From contig NZ_BAGJ01000011.1 in the NCBI RefSeq assembly GCF_000308775.1, forward strand, positions 1 to 64,000: DNA of 64,000 bases, given 5' to 3'. Source of the stretch: Nocardia testacea NBRC 100365. Lineage in GTDB: Bacteria; Actinomycetota; Actinomycetes; Mycobacteriales; Mycobacteriaceae. The first letter of the stretch is position 1. Every line of letters begins with the position of its first letter. Shown here one piece after another: positions 17,270 to 25,432 of this stretch. The translations under genes were made by a program, and so were the position numbers. The notes beneath the pieces are model-generated. The model was given only the letters and a program-made list of their open reading frames with translations. It was not told where the DNA came from and did no database searches.

Positions 17270-17584
17270 TCATTGCTTCGAATCCCTTTTTTTATCTCTT
17301 CCGTATCGTGGTAATACTTTCGCAATTTCTTCGGTCAGGAAAGCGTCGAGTTCGGTATCGGAAAGTTCGCCAGTCCCGTCCATCCACCATCCCCCGATGC
17401 ATTGAACGGCCGGGTAGGGTAGGTTGAATGCATTCTGCATCAATTCCATCAAGTCGAGCGTCGAAACATCTGGGTACAGTGTCAACATCTCTCGGAGTAT
17501 CCGAGAGGGAACCCATCCTTCTCGATATTTTGAGGCCACCAGCGCGGCGGCGCCTTCGTCGAACTTCGGCTCGTAATAGTTCAT
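17270..17584 (-). CDS. Probable immunity protein for the adjacent toxin
   Basis: 104-residue acidic protein whose ATG (17584) overlaps the stop of the toxin gene (ATGA), the usual coupling of toxin and immunity. Recognisable segments are LMELMQNAFNLPYPAVQCIG, then WWMDGTGELSDTELDAFL. That aromatic and acidic composition is typical of small cytoplasmic immunity proteins that plug a nuclease-type toxin domain. Base composition is more A+T-rich than neighbouring core genes, which supports recent transfer. The immunity role is inferred from size, order and overlap. Confidence 0.6.
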   Translation of the reverse strand: MNYYEPKFDEGAAALVASKYREGWVPSRILREMLTLYPDVSTLDLMELMQNAFNLPYPAVQCIGGWWMDGTGELSDTELDAFLTEEIAKVLPRYGRDKKRDSKQ

Positions 17585-18243
17585 CGGGTAAACTCCACCA
17601 TTACCCTGGTGTACTCTCCGGGGCTACCCTCGACATTCACAATTTCCACCCTTTCGAACCCCGCTTTAGCAGCTTGTTTTCCAGTCCATGTCCTCGCTGC
17701 CGCGGCCTCCAGCGACAATCCCTTAGCAGTGAGCTCGTTCAAGCCGGCAAGGTTCGATCCGAATTGCCAATTTCCTGATATCGAGGTGAACTTGCCTTCG
17801 AAGAATTTCAGAATTGTTTGGAACTGTTCCGCACCGCTCAGCAGAGTCGACCGTTGTCCGTTTTCCAGTTTAGTTCTGAGGCTCACGAAGAGAGTGCTAC
17901 CCAAAACCTTACCCTCGGCGTGGAGCCGTGGGTTCGCCGTATCCTGTTTGTAGTATCGCTGACCTGGGATGGACCGATCGATCAGGCGCGGTGGTGAATG
18001 GACATTATCTTCGTGTGGGGTCGCTCCCGTGTGTTCGGGGCTCCGTCCCTCGCTTGCTTTTTCGATCTCGCGGGCGCCGTGCTCGGAGGCACCGCCAATT
18101 GTTCTGCGCGCCGCGCGGACCTCATCGGCCACGTCGCCCAACGTGTCGTGCAGGTGGGGACCGGTCCGGCGGCTGAGCAGTTCGATCATGTCGTCCGCCA
18201 TCCGCTGCAACTGTTGCCTTAGCTCACCGGGCACGTCCTTCAT
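17581..18243 (-). CDS. Probable polymorphic-toxin C-terminal domain protein
   Basis: 220 residues from ATG 18243, no signal peptide. A short helical N terminus (ELRQQLQRMADDMIELLSRR) is followed by a Gly/Ser-rich linker and a C-terminal module of about 115 residues with RLHAEGKVLGS, then LNELTAKGLSLEAAAARTWT, GKQAAKAGF and a final EGSPGEYTRVMVEF. That tail pattern resembles toxin tips of polymorphic toxins (Rhs/CDI-like and others, often RNases). The exact enzymatic class is not recognised. Being short, it may be an orphan toxin tip cut from a larger carrier. It lies 57 bases after an integrase and overlaps the immunity gene. Confidence 0.6.
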   Translation of the reverse strand: MKDVPGELRQQLQRMADDMIELLSRRTGPHLHDTLGDVADEVRAARRTIGGASEHGAREIEKASEGRSPEHTGATPHEDNVHSPPRLIDRSIPGQRYYKQDTANPRLHAEGKVLGSTLFVSLRTKLENGQRSTLLSGAEQFQTILKFFEGKFTSISGNWQFGSNLAGLNELTAKGLSLEAAAARTWTGKQAAKAGFERVEIVNVEGSPGEYTRVMVEFTR

Positions 18244-18300
18244 CGTTTGCCGCCGCCGCTGACGCGCGCATCGGGCCTGGTCGCGGATCTCATCTGTTGA

Positions 18301-19239
18301 TCACCGGCCTGCTCGCCGCCGTGCGGCGGGGTCGCTGTCGGCTTGATACCGCCGTAGCCCGTCGTCGGAGACCCGCGCGTATTTGGCGAGGCTGCGTACG
18401 GAGGTATGCCCCGACAGTTTCATCAGCACCGGTGTCGAGGCCCCTTCCTCGGCGGCGTGGGTCAGCCGCGAATGCCGCAACTGGTACAGCGTGTACGGGC
18501 CGTTGTCGAAACGTTCGGTGTAAGTCTCGAACAACTCCGCCGCACGCCGATACGACAGGCGCGCCCGCCCGGTCGACGGGTCGATATCGTTGCGGGCCAC
18601 CGAAGGCCGCGCTCTGCGGTCGGTCAGAAACAACGGACCGGATTTGCGGCCGGCCAGCATCCGCGGCAACAACCGCGCCGCGCCGGTCTGCCACGCGATG
18701 ACCTCCCGCGCCCCGCCCTTACGGGTCACCACCGCGCATCGGTTCGCCGTATCCAGGTCGGGTACATCGAGCATCAGCACCTCCTCGGCACGCGCCGATG
18801 ACTCGTACAGCATGTGCCACAACACCCGTTCCCGCAGCGCCGCATCCGATCCCAGGATCTCGGCGACGCGCTCCCGGCTCAGTGCCTTACTGGTATCCGG
18901 TGGTGCGGGCCGGGCCCGCAACCGCACCAACGGATCACCGGCCAGCCACTGCTGTTCGCGCCAATACCCGCACGCCGCCGCGAGCGCGGTCAACCGGATG
19001 TTGAACGTCTTGGGGGCCTTGCTGCCCCACACGAAGGTGAACCAGCCACTGACCCGGTCCGGTTCCTGATCCAGCAGCGCCACATTCGTGTCCGCGCCGA
19101 AATCTGCCACCAACTTCTCCAGCGCCGCCGCATAGGTTGCACGCGTGTTGGACACCGTGATCGTGGCCAGGTAGATCCGCACCGCGTCGGCCAATCGCAC
19201 ATCATTCACCGGCGTCGGCAGCATCCGAACCCGTCCCAT
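18301..19239 (-). CDS. Tyrosine recombinase/integrase
   Basis: 312 residues from ATG 19239, chosen because GGGAGG lies 7 bases upstream; the longer frame to 19332 would start inside an inverted repeat. The N-terminal SAM-like core-binding domain (VSNTRATYAAALEKLVADFG) is followed by the catalytic domain: Arg in SSARAEEVLML, Lys in TRKGGAREV, HxxR in LRHSRLTH, GH in KLSGHTS and the nucleophile Tyr in LAKYARVS. All key residues are present, so it looks active. In the same reading frame, 19 sense codons separate its TGA stop from the toxin ATG. It is one of two integrases in the island. Confidence 0.88.
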   Translation of the reverse strand: MGRVRMLPTPVNDVRLADAVRIYLATITVSNTRATYAAALEKLVADFGADTNVALLDQEPDRVSGWFTFVWGSKAPKTFNIRLTALAAACGYWREQQWLAGDPLVRLRARPAPPDTSKALSRERVAEILGSDAALRERVLWHMLYESSARAEEVLMLDVPDLDTANRCAVVTRKGGAREVIAWQTGAARLLPRMLAGRKSGPLFLTDRRARPSVARNDIDPSTGRARLSYRRAAELFETYTERFDNGPYTLYQLRHSRLTHAAEEGASTPVLMKLSGHTSVRSLAKYARVSDDGLRRYQADSDPAARRRAGR

Positions 19240-19322
19240 CGACCAACCTCCCACCAGTACCGCAGATAGTTTCCCGAGCCGCCGCCGCGTGAAAAGGACA
19301 TCGCGCAGGACGACTGCGACAC

Positions 19323-19353
19323 TACCGCACATAGTGAGCTGCTATGTGCGGTA
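19323..19353. promoter_or_regulatory. Perfect 12-bp inverted repeat between integrase and kinase-like remnant
   Basis: TACCGCACATAG (19323-19334) and CTATGTGCGGTA (19342-19353) are exact inverted copies around a 7-base spacer. It lies 84 bases upstream of the integrase start and 8 bases before the open frame of the truncated kinase-like gene. It may be an operator, a recombination site or a transcript hairpin. Confidence 0.7.
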
Positions 19354-19361
19354 ACTGCTAA

Positions 19362-20354
19362 GCGCCGGATTTCTCAACGATATTCCTCGACCCTCGAGAA
19401 GAAATCGCCCTTCGACTCGGCGGGAACGCGCTGCTCGCGGCACGTCGGCACGGAACCTGGATAGGAGACAACGCCGACACACTCCGGTATCTGATCGATC
19501 GCGAAATTGCCGCCGATCGAACCTCCATCACTGGCGGAACAGCATCGTTCACGAGCCGCCTACCGATCTACCGGCCAAACAGTAAGAGATTCCCGCAGTA
19601 TGTGCCGGATCCAGGCGAAATGGAAGTCGCCGGCCACCGCTTGGTGCGTAACCACGAACTGACGGATCAACTGCCACGATCCTCCAACGATGTGCTCGTG
19701 ATGGTCGACGACCAAGAGCGCCTGCATATCGTCAAGCCGATCGCCGGGGAGAACCTCACCCGGGAATGGTTCACCGAGCGGCCGGGTGAGCTCGCAGTAC
19801 GCGAACTCGGCGGTTATCGAATCATCAACGGCATGTTCCCTGCCATGGAACTCGTACCGCCCAGCGCCCTGACGGTAGTCGACCAGCAGGGGCCTGCATT
19901 CGTGCAGCAGTTCCTCGATCTCAAACCTGACGTCCCAGTCGGCGAGTACCGGCCGAAACAGCAGCAAGCCGCCGCCGCCGGACATTTCGTCATCGGCAGC
20001 TACGACGGGCATTACAAGAACGCACGACCCCGCATCATGGCCAGGCCGAGTGACGAGCCCGGGGCAGATATGGCTCTTTTCGACAACGGCTTCAGTTTCC
20101 CGACCAGGTCCGATGATCCCAGCGACCAGACAAGAGAATTCCGCATTATTTCATCATTTACCAAAGAGTGGTCAGGGCAGCGCATGGACGACGATATCCT
20201 GCAATCGGTCGAATCGTTCGGAAGCGCGAGGATCGGCAGTGCCCTCCAGGACCTACTGGGTGATGACGCGATCGAGTTGACACTGGCGCGACGCGAGCAA
20301 TTGCTGAACCATGAGGGAATCCCCCCGAGTATGCTACATCCGAAACATCGATAG
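19362..20354 (+). pseudogene. 5'-truncated kinase-like protein (PI3/4-kinase or HipA-like fold)
   Basis: The frame is open from just after a TAA at 19359 to TGA 20354 (330 codons), but no ATG or GTG occurs in its first 80 codons; GTG 19602 is the first. Coherent sequence upstream of it (EEIALRLGGNALLAARRHG) suggests the 5' end was lost. The rest has a Lys in LHIVKPIAGEN, a likely catalytic loop SYDGHYKN and a metal-binding Asp in LFDNGFSFP, as in PI3/PI4-kinase-like and HipA-like proteins. The cut falls against a perfect inverted repeat next to an integrase, so an insertion or excision probably removed the start. Family assignment is by motif resemblance only. Confidence 0.5.
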
Positions 20355-20394
20355 TCGCGCAAAGGTCCACACCGCTGACAGCGAACTCTCGATT

Positions 20395-20835
20395 TCAGCC
20401 GATCTGTTCGGCCAGTCCGACGATGATGTTCTCGGGGCCACGGATGTAGCAGAGCCGGTAGATGTTCTCGTACTGCACCACCTCGCCGACGAGTTCGGCG
20501 CCGTGGCCGCGCAGGCGGGCGATGGCATCGTCGATATCGTCGACGGCGAACATGACGCGACGAATGCCCAGCGTATTCGCCGGTGCGTCTTTCGGTTCGG
20601 GGGTGATGGCCTTCGGCCTGTGGAACTTCGCCAGCTCGATCCGGCCGTGGCCGTCCGGGATTCGCAGCATGGCGACATCCTGGCGGACGTCGTCGAGGCC
20701 GATGACGCGCTCGGCTCCAGGCCAGTCGAGTGGCCCTTTACCCTCCAGCTCCATACCCAGTTCGACGAAGAACGCGATAACAGCGTCCAGGTCGTCGACG
20801 ACGATCAGGACATTGTCCATCCGTTGAATTGCCAT
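20395..20835 (-). CDS. VOC (glyoxalase/bleomycin resistance fold) protein
   Basis: 146 residues, one complete vicinal-oxygen-chelate unit with two beta-alpha-beta-beta-beta modules: MDNVLIVVDDLDAVIAFF at the start and RRVMFAVDDIDDAIARL in the middle. Metal-ligand candidates are the Glu in GRIELAKF and a late Glu in GPENIIVGLAEQ. Substrate unknown; members include dioxygenases, isomerases and drug-binding proteins. ATG 20835 follows GGAGA; the longer frame upstream is Arg-rich and rejected. Confidence 0.82.
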   Translation of the reverse strand: MAIQRMDNVLIVVDDLDAVIAFFVELGMELEGKGPLDWPGAERVIGLDDVRQDVAMLRIPDGHGRIELAKFHRPKAITPEPKDAPANTLGIRRVMFAVDDIDDAIARLRGHGAELVGEVVQYENIYRLCYIRGPENIIVGLAEQIG

Positions 20836-21036
20836 GTCGGGTCTCCTTCGGTGAAGTACGGCCACGTTGTCCGCATCTGCAGGGAGACGGAGCCGACATG
20901 CCATTATCGACATCCCGGGCCGCACCACTTCGGTAATGACGAGTTTTGCCGTCGGCACGGTGGAGCGGGCCAGTACGACGACGCGTACCCACGCCGTGGT
21001 GATCGGGTGTGGATGTTCCGCCTGGCACTGAAGCGA

Positions 21037-21077
21037 CCCGGTGACACCCGGCCGGTATCAGGCGGGGTGTCACCGGG
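21037..21077 (-). terminator. Stem-loop after the CopZ-like gene
   Basis: Perfect 13-bp stem, CCCGGTGACACCC with GGGTGTCACCGGG, around a 15-base loop, 13 bases beyond the end of the CopZ-like gene. No T run. Confidence 0.7.
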
Positions 21078-21090
21078 CCGTGGACTCTCT

Positions 21091-21297
21091 TCACTCGGCG
21101 AGGCGGAAACCTGCTTTCTCGACGGCTTCGGCGACCGCGTCTCGCGGGATCGGCCGCGTGGCGGTGATGGTGAGCAGGCCGGCGGTCACATCCACGTCGA
21201 TGGTTCGGACGTCCGCGATCGCGCCGACGTGGTCGCGAACCTTGCCGGCGCAGCAGCCGCAGGTCATCCCGGTGACATCGAACGTTGTCGTGTTCAT
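21091..21297 (-). CDS. Heavy-metal-associated domain protein, CopZ-like copper chaperone
   Basis: 68-residue ferredoxin-like HMA domain with the metal site GMTCGCCAGKV (the family's MxCxxC motif, here Thr-Cys-Gly-Cys-Cys, so it has an extra Cys). It would carry Cu(I) in the cytoplasm to a transporter or regulator. It follows the MFS gene by 48 bases on the same strand, and that MFS gene has a CsoR-like site in its promoter region, so copper control of both is likely. Confidence 0.88.
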   Translation of the reverse strand: MNTTTFDVTGMTCGCCAGKVRDHVGAIADVRTIDVDVTAGLLTITATRPIPRDAVAEAVEKAGFRLAE

Positions 21298-21345
21298 CTC
21301 GTTCGTCCCTCTGTTCTTCGGTGTTCGGTGGTCGTGCCGGAGCGG

Positions 21346-22749
21346 TCAGCTCGCCTGATCGGTCCGGCGTATGGTCGCCGCGGCGATGCCGGCTCCGGCG
21401 AGAGCGATGACGGCCGCGCCGACGAATGCCGCCGAGAATCCGTTGGTGAGATCCGGCTGGCTGTCGGTGCGGTCGGCGCCGAAGGAGGCGGCGACCGCGG
21501 TCATGGCCGCCAGTCCCAGCGCGGAGCCGACCTGGTAGCTCACGTTGACGATGCCGGAGGCCAGTCCGCCCTCTTCGGGGCGTGCCGCGGAGATGGCGGT
21601 GCCCAGCGAGGGCACGAAGGCCAGTGACATCCCGGCGGCCGCGACCAAGGAGGCCGGCAGGACATCGACCCAGAAGTTCCCGGTCGGACGCACCAGCGAC
21701 ATGATCGCCAAGCCGAGCCCGAGCACGGTCAGCCCGGCCACGATCATCGGCCGGGCGCCGAACCGTTGCATGGCGCGGGGCGCCAGCACGATCATGCCGA
21801 GCATGATCAGGGTGGTCATCGGCAGCAGGGCCGAACCGGCGGGGAAGGCGCTGTAGCCGAGTACCTGCTGCAGGTACAGGTTCAGGAAGAACCACATCGG
21901 CACCCAGGCCGCGCCGAGCAACAGCTGAGCGATATTGGCCGCGGCGAGATTCGGTGCGGCGAAGATGCCGAGCCGCATCAGCGGCTGCCGGCGCCGAGCC
22001 TGGATCACTACGAAGGCGGCCAGCAGTGCGGCGGCGGCGCCCAGGGCAGCCCACGTCGGACCCGATGTCCAGCCCGCCTCGGGAGCCCGGACGATGCCGT
22101 ATACGGCCGCGGCGAGGCCGGCGGTGACGGTCACCGAGCCGAGCAGATCGACGGAGCCGGAACGGGCCGGGGCGGCGGGCATGAGCGCGGGGACCGCGAG
22201 CAAGGCCAGGAGCGCGATCGGGATATTGATGTAGAAGACCCAGGGCCAGCTGATGTATTCGGTGATGACGCCACCGAGGAAGACACCTGCGGTGCCACCC
22301 GCGGGGGCGGCCGCGCCGTAGACGGCCAGCGCTTTGGTCAGTTCGCCCGGCGTCGAGCCGAATAGCGTCATCAGCAGGGTCAGCGCCGCGGGGGCGATGA
22401 GGGCGGCACCGCCACCCTGGATCGCGCGCCCGGTCAGTTCGATCGCGACATTGCCCGCGGCGCCCGCGATGACCGAACCCGCGAGCAGGATCGCCCATCC
22501 GGCGGCGAACACCCGCCGTGCCCCGAGCAGGTCCGACAATCGTCCGCCGAGCAGCAGCAACCCGCCGAAGGCGATGACATAGGCATTGAACACCCAGGTG
22601 AGATTCTCCTGGGAGAACCCGAGGTCGGTCTGCATCTTCGGCAGAGCGATTCCGATGATCGATGTGTCCATGATGACCATGAACTGGGCGGCGGCGATGA
22701 CCGCCAGTGCCCACCACTTCCGCGTGGCGGGCCGCGTCTGCGTACTCAT
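21346..22749 (-). CDS. MFS drug/metal efflux transporter, DHA2 (14-TM) type
   Basis: 467-residue major facilitator. The first helices include KWWALAVIAAAQFMVIMDTS and the DHA2 motif C region follows; motif A appears as GGRLSDLLGARRVF. About 14 hydrophobic helices are visible. ATG 22749 is the first Met after a non-coding-looking extension. A CsoR-like palindrome lies at 22788-22806, about 40 bases upstream, and the next gene downstream is a CopZ-like protein, so export under copper stress is likely, although the transported compound is unknown. Confidence 0.85.
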   Translation of the reverse strand: MSTQTRPATRKWWALAVIAAAQFMVIMDTSIIGIALPKMQTDLGFSQENLTWVFNAYVIAFGGLLLLGGRLSDLLGARRVFAAGWAILLAGSVIAGAAGNVAIELTGRAIQGGGAALIAPAALTLLMTLFGSTPGELTKALAVYGAAAPAGGTAGVFLGGVITEYISWPWVFYINIPIALLALLAVPALMPAAPARSGSVDLLGSVTVTAGLAAAVYGIVRAPEAGWTSGPTWAALGAAAALLAAFVVIQARRRQPLMRLGIFAAPNLAAANIAQLLLGAAWVPMWFFLNLYLQQVLGYSAFPAGSALLPMTTLIMLGMIVLAPRAMQRFGARPMIVAGLTVLGLGLAIMSLVRPTGNFWVDVLPASLVAAAGMSLAFVPSLGTAISAARPEEGGLASGIVNVSYQVGSALGLAAMTAVAASFGADRTDSQPDLTNGFSAAFVGAAVIALAGAGIAAATIRRTDQAS

Positions 22750-22787
22750 GACATTTCCGTCCTCTCGAAAGCCAACGAGGCGGCTAC

Positions 22788-22806
22788 CATACCCCCCTAC
22801 GGTATG
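22788..22806. promoter_or_regulatory. CsoR-like operator upstream of the MFS gene
   Basis: CATACC-N7-GGTATG with a C-rich centre. It resembles the TACCCCC/GGGGGTA palindromes bound by CsoR copper repressors and is an imperfect relative of the site at 22951. It lies 39 bases upstream of the MFS start. Confidence 0.55.
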
Positions 22807-22950
22807 CATTGGTCAACAGGCGATTTCGGCCGGCGGGTGTATTCGGCCACCGTTCTGGACCGAATTGCAGTGCGTAGCAGGGGTGGGCATCAACTTCGGG
22901 CGCTGCATGGGGTGTCCGGGTGAAGCAGGTCACCGATCGGGGACTTGCAT

Positions 22951-22967
22951 ATACCCCCTGGGGGTAT
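22951..22967. promoter_or_regulatory. CsoR-like operator upstream of the His-rich protein gene
   Basis: ATACCCCCTGGGGGTAT is an exact inverted repeat of 8 bp around one base and matches the form of actinobacterial CsoR operators. It ends 46 bases before the ATG of the downstream gene, in a promoter-like position. No csoR gene is present in the window, so the repressor would act in trans. Confidence 0.7.
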
Positions 22968-23013
22968 TATCTTCGCTGATGTCCCGCACAGCACGATCGG
23001 AAGGCCGCGAACA

Positions 23014-23910
23014 ATGACCACTCGGACTCACCCCCAGCACCATGGCGAGCACGCCGCTCATGCCGGTCATGCCGAGCACGCCGGTCACGCCGCTCATGCC
23101 GGTCATGCCGAGCACGCCGGTCACGCCGCTCATGCCGGTCACGCCGCTCATGCCGGTCACGCCCACAACGCCGACCACATCGCACACGACGTTGTGCCGG
23201 GTGGCCTCCAGATCACCCAGGACGGGTACACCTTGGAATTGGCGGAACCGATCATCGACCCGGGTGAGACCGACTTCCGGTTCCGCATCCTGGGGCCGGA
23301 CGGGGAACCTGTCACCGACTACTCCGCCGTCCACGACCGGGATCTGCACCTCATCGTCGTCCGGCGCGAACTGACCGATTTCTGGCATGTGCACCCCGAA
23401 CTGGGCGCCGATGGCGTCTGGTCGGTGCGGCTGAACCTTCCGGAGGCGGGGTCCTACCGGGTATTCGCCGATATCGCGCCGCGCGCGCTCGGCAAGACCC
23501 TCACCCTCGGCGCGGATCTGGCGGTGGCGGGCCGGTATGCGCCGCGGCCGGTACCGGCGGCCACCCGCACCGCGGTGGTGGACGGCTACGAGGTCCGTCT
23601 CGACGGCGATCTCGTGCCCGGCGCAGGTCGCCTGCTCACGCTTTCCGTGCGCAAGGACGGCGAACCGGTCACGGATCTGCAGCCCTACCTCGCCGCCTAC
23701 GGGCATCTGGTGATCCTGCGCGCCGGTGACCTGGCCTATATCCACGTGCACCCGAACGGTGAACCGGGCGACGGGGTGACCGCGCCCGGCCCGGACGTCG
23801 CCTTCCACACCGCCGTCCCCGGACCCGGTACCTACCGCCTGTTCCTGGATTTCCGGCACGGCGATGTCGTGCGCACCGCCGCCTTCACCCTGCCCACCGT
23901 CACCCACTGA
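23014..23910 (+). CDS. Putative copper-binding protein with His-rich repeat region
   Basis: 298 residues. Residues about 5-55 are a repeat of His-Ala-Gly-His-Ala-Glu/Ala units, giving more than 20 His residues, an obvious metal-binding sequence. The rest has two beta-rich parts with conserved-looking histidines (FWHVHPELGADGVW and LAYIHVHPNGEPGD), each in a setting seen in YtkA/cupredoxin-like domains. There is no signal peptide or membrane helix, so it looks cytoplasmic. ATG 23014 follows GGAAGG. Position behind a CsoR-like operator supports a copper-buffering role (inference). Confidence 0.7.
   Translation: MTTRTHPQHHGEHAAHAGHAEHAGHAAHAGHAEHAGHAAHAGHAAHAGHAHNADHIAHDVVPGGLQITQDGYTLELAEPIIDPGETDFRFRILGPDGEPVTDYSAVHDRDLHLIVVRRELTDFWHVHPELGADGVWSVRLNLPEAGSYRVFADIAPRALGKTLTLGADLAVAGRYAPRPVPAATRTAVVDGYEVRLDGDLVPGAGRLLTLSVRKDGEPVTDLQPYLAAYGHLVILRAGDLAYIHVHPNGEPGDGVTAPGPDVAFHTAVPGPGTYRLFLDFRHGDVVRTAAFTLPTVTH
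23048..23163 (+). repeat. Tandem 36-bp repeat encoding His-Ala-Gly units
   Basis: About three copies of a 36-base unit (12 codons, His-Ala-Gly-His-Ala-Glu-His-Ala-Gly-His-Ala-Ala); the last unit is shortened and altered. The near-identity of the copies at DNA level suggests recent expansion, and the number may vary between strains. Confidence 0.8.
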
Positions 23911-24026
23911 TCACGCCGGGGCGGACGCCGGCGCGCCCGCCCCGGCGGCGAAGGAGCCCGATATGTGCGAGTGCTGTTGTCGGAGCACCCGTGGCCCACC
24001 CCTACTCGTTCGAGGAAGTATTCGCG

Positions 24027-25409
24027 ATGCGCTCAGCGCCCACGCCCCGCTCACCGTTCCGCAACCACGACTACCTGCGCCTGTTCGCCGCCCAATCGAT
24101 CGGCCTGTTCGGCACCGGGCTGACCACGGTCGCTTTGGGATTGCTCGCTTACGAACTCGCCGGGGCGGCCGCTGCCGCCGTCCTCGGCGCCGCACTGACC
24201 ATCAAAATGGTGGTCTATGTGACGGTCGCCCCGATCGTGGGCGCCTATGCCGACCGCTTCCCCCGCCGGCCGTTCCTGGTGTCCCTGCATCTGGTCCGGG
24301 CCGCCGTCGTGCTCGCCTTGCCGTTCATCGATCAGATCTGGCAGATCTATGTGCTGATCGCCGTCCTGCAAACCGCTTCGGCCGCATACACCCCGACCTA
24401 TCAGGCCGTGATTCCCGACATCCTCCCGGATGAGCGCGAATACACCCGGGCGCTGTCGGCGGCTCAGCTGGCCGCGACCATGGAGACCCTGCTGAGTCCG
24501 ATGCTGGCCGCGATCGCACTGACCGTAACGAGTTTCCACTGGCTGTTCGTCGGTACCGCGATGGGCTTCGTTCTCTCGGCCGTGCTGGTGATCACCACTC
24601 GCATCCCGAACGTGACCGCCGCGGTCGACGGTTCGTTCCGAGAGCGGATCACGGTCGGTCTGCGTATTTTCGCCGGCACGCCGCGACTGCGCGGCCTGCT
24701 CGGGTTGAATCTCGTCGTCGCGGCCGCCGGATCCGTGGTGATGGTCAATACGGTCAACTATGTCCGCGATGTCCTCGGTGGCACCCAAACCGGTGTCGCG
24801 ATGTTACTGGCGGCCAACGGGTTCGGGACCATGCTCGTCGCTCTGTCCCTTCCCCGGGTTCTCGATCGTCTCGGCGCCCGGCCGGTCATGCTCACCGGCG
24901 CGGTCGCCCTGCTCGCCGCCCTCGGATCGGCCATCGGCCTCTCGTTCGCCGAATCCGGTGACTGGCGCCGATTTGCGGCGATCGCGGTATGGGCGACGAT
25001 CGGCGCGGGCACGGCGGCGATACTGACACCCACCGGACAGGTGCTGCGCCGCTCGTCCCGGCCGGCCGACCGTCCCGCGCTGTTCGCGGCCCAGTTCTCG
25101 CTCTCGCACGTGGCGTGGCTGCTCACCTACCCGATCGCCGGATGGCTCACCACCACAACGGGTTTCACCACGACCTGGATGGTCCTGGCGGTCCTCGGCG
25201 CCACCGGGATCGTCGCGGTACTGCGGTTGTGGCCGCGCCACGACCCTGAGGTCCTGACCCACCTGCACGAGGCCGGCGCCATCGACCCGGCTCGGCTCGG
25301 CGACGCCGTGCGCGTGGGCGACCGCTACTACCGGCACACGCACGCCTACGTCATCGACGCCGAACACCCACGCTGGCCGACCGCGGGACGGCGGCTCGTC
25401 GCGTCCTGA
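24027..25409 (+). CDS. MFS transporter (12-TM)
   Basis: 460 residues with about 12 membrane helices, beginning FRNHDYLRLFAAQSIGLFG as in MFS_3/enterobactin-exporter-like proteins, with an aspartate-rich motif A region (GAYADRFPRRPF). The C terminus is a 60-residue cytoplasmic tail with RYYRHTHAYV. ATG 24027 is preferred: GAGGAAG lies 8 bases upstream, whereas GTG 23991 lacks such a site. It follows the His-rich protein gene by 116 bases on the same strand, so copper-linked expression from the 22951 operator is plausible. Substrate unknown. Confidence 0.82.
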   Translation: MRSAPTPRSPFRNHDYLRLFAAQSIGLFGTGLTTVALGLLAYELAGAAAAAVLGAALTIKMVVYVTVAPIVGAYADRFPRRPFLVSLHLVRAAVVLALPFIDQIWQIYVLIAVLQTASAAYTPTYQAVIPDILPDEREYTRALSAAQLAATMETLLSPMLAAIALTVTSFHWLFVGTAMGFVLSAVLVITTRIPNVTAAVDGSFRERITVGLRIFAGTPRLRGLLGLNLVVAAAGSVVMVNTVNYVRDVLGGTQTGVAMLLAANGFGTMLVALSLPRVLDRLGARPVMLTGAVALLAALGSAIGLSFAESGDWRRFAAIAVWATIGAGTAAILTPTGQVLRRSSRPADRPALFAAQFSLSHVAWLLTYPIAGWLTTTTGFTTTWMVLAVLGATGIVAVLRLWPRHDPEVLTHLHEAGAIDPARLGDAVRVGDRYYRHTHAYVIDAEHPRWPTAGRRLVAS

Positions 25410-25432
25410 ACGCACAACCGAACCGCGTCATC

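Noticed and set aside
13569..19239. Complete prophage
   Set aside because: Only integrases, regulators and small genes are present; no capsid, portal, terminase or lysis genes were seen.
20738..22717. 659-codon open frame across the MFS gene and its upstream and downstream regions
   Set aside because: Overlaps the well-supported MFS and CopZ-like genes in another frame; Arg-rich and without domains.
23048..23163. Direct repeats that could suggest a CRISPR array
   Set aside because: The 36-bp units are contiguous without unique spacers and encode an in-frame His-rich repeat.
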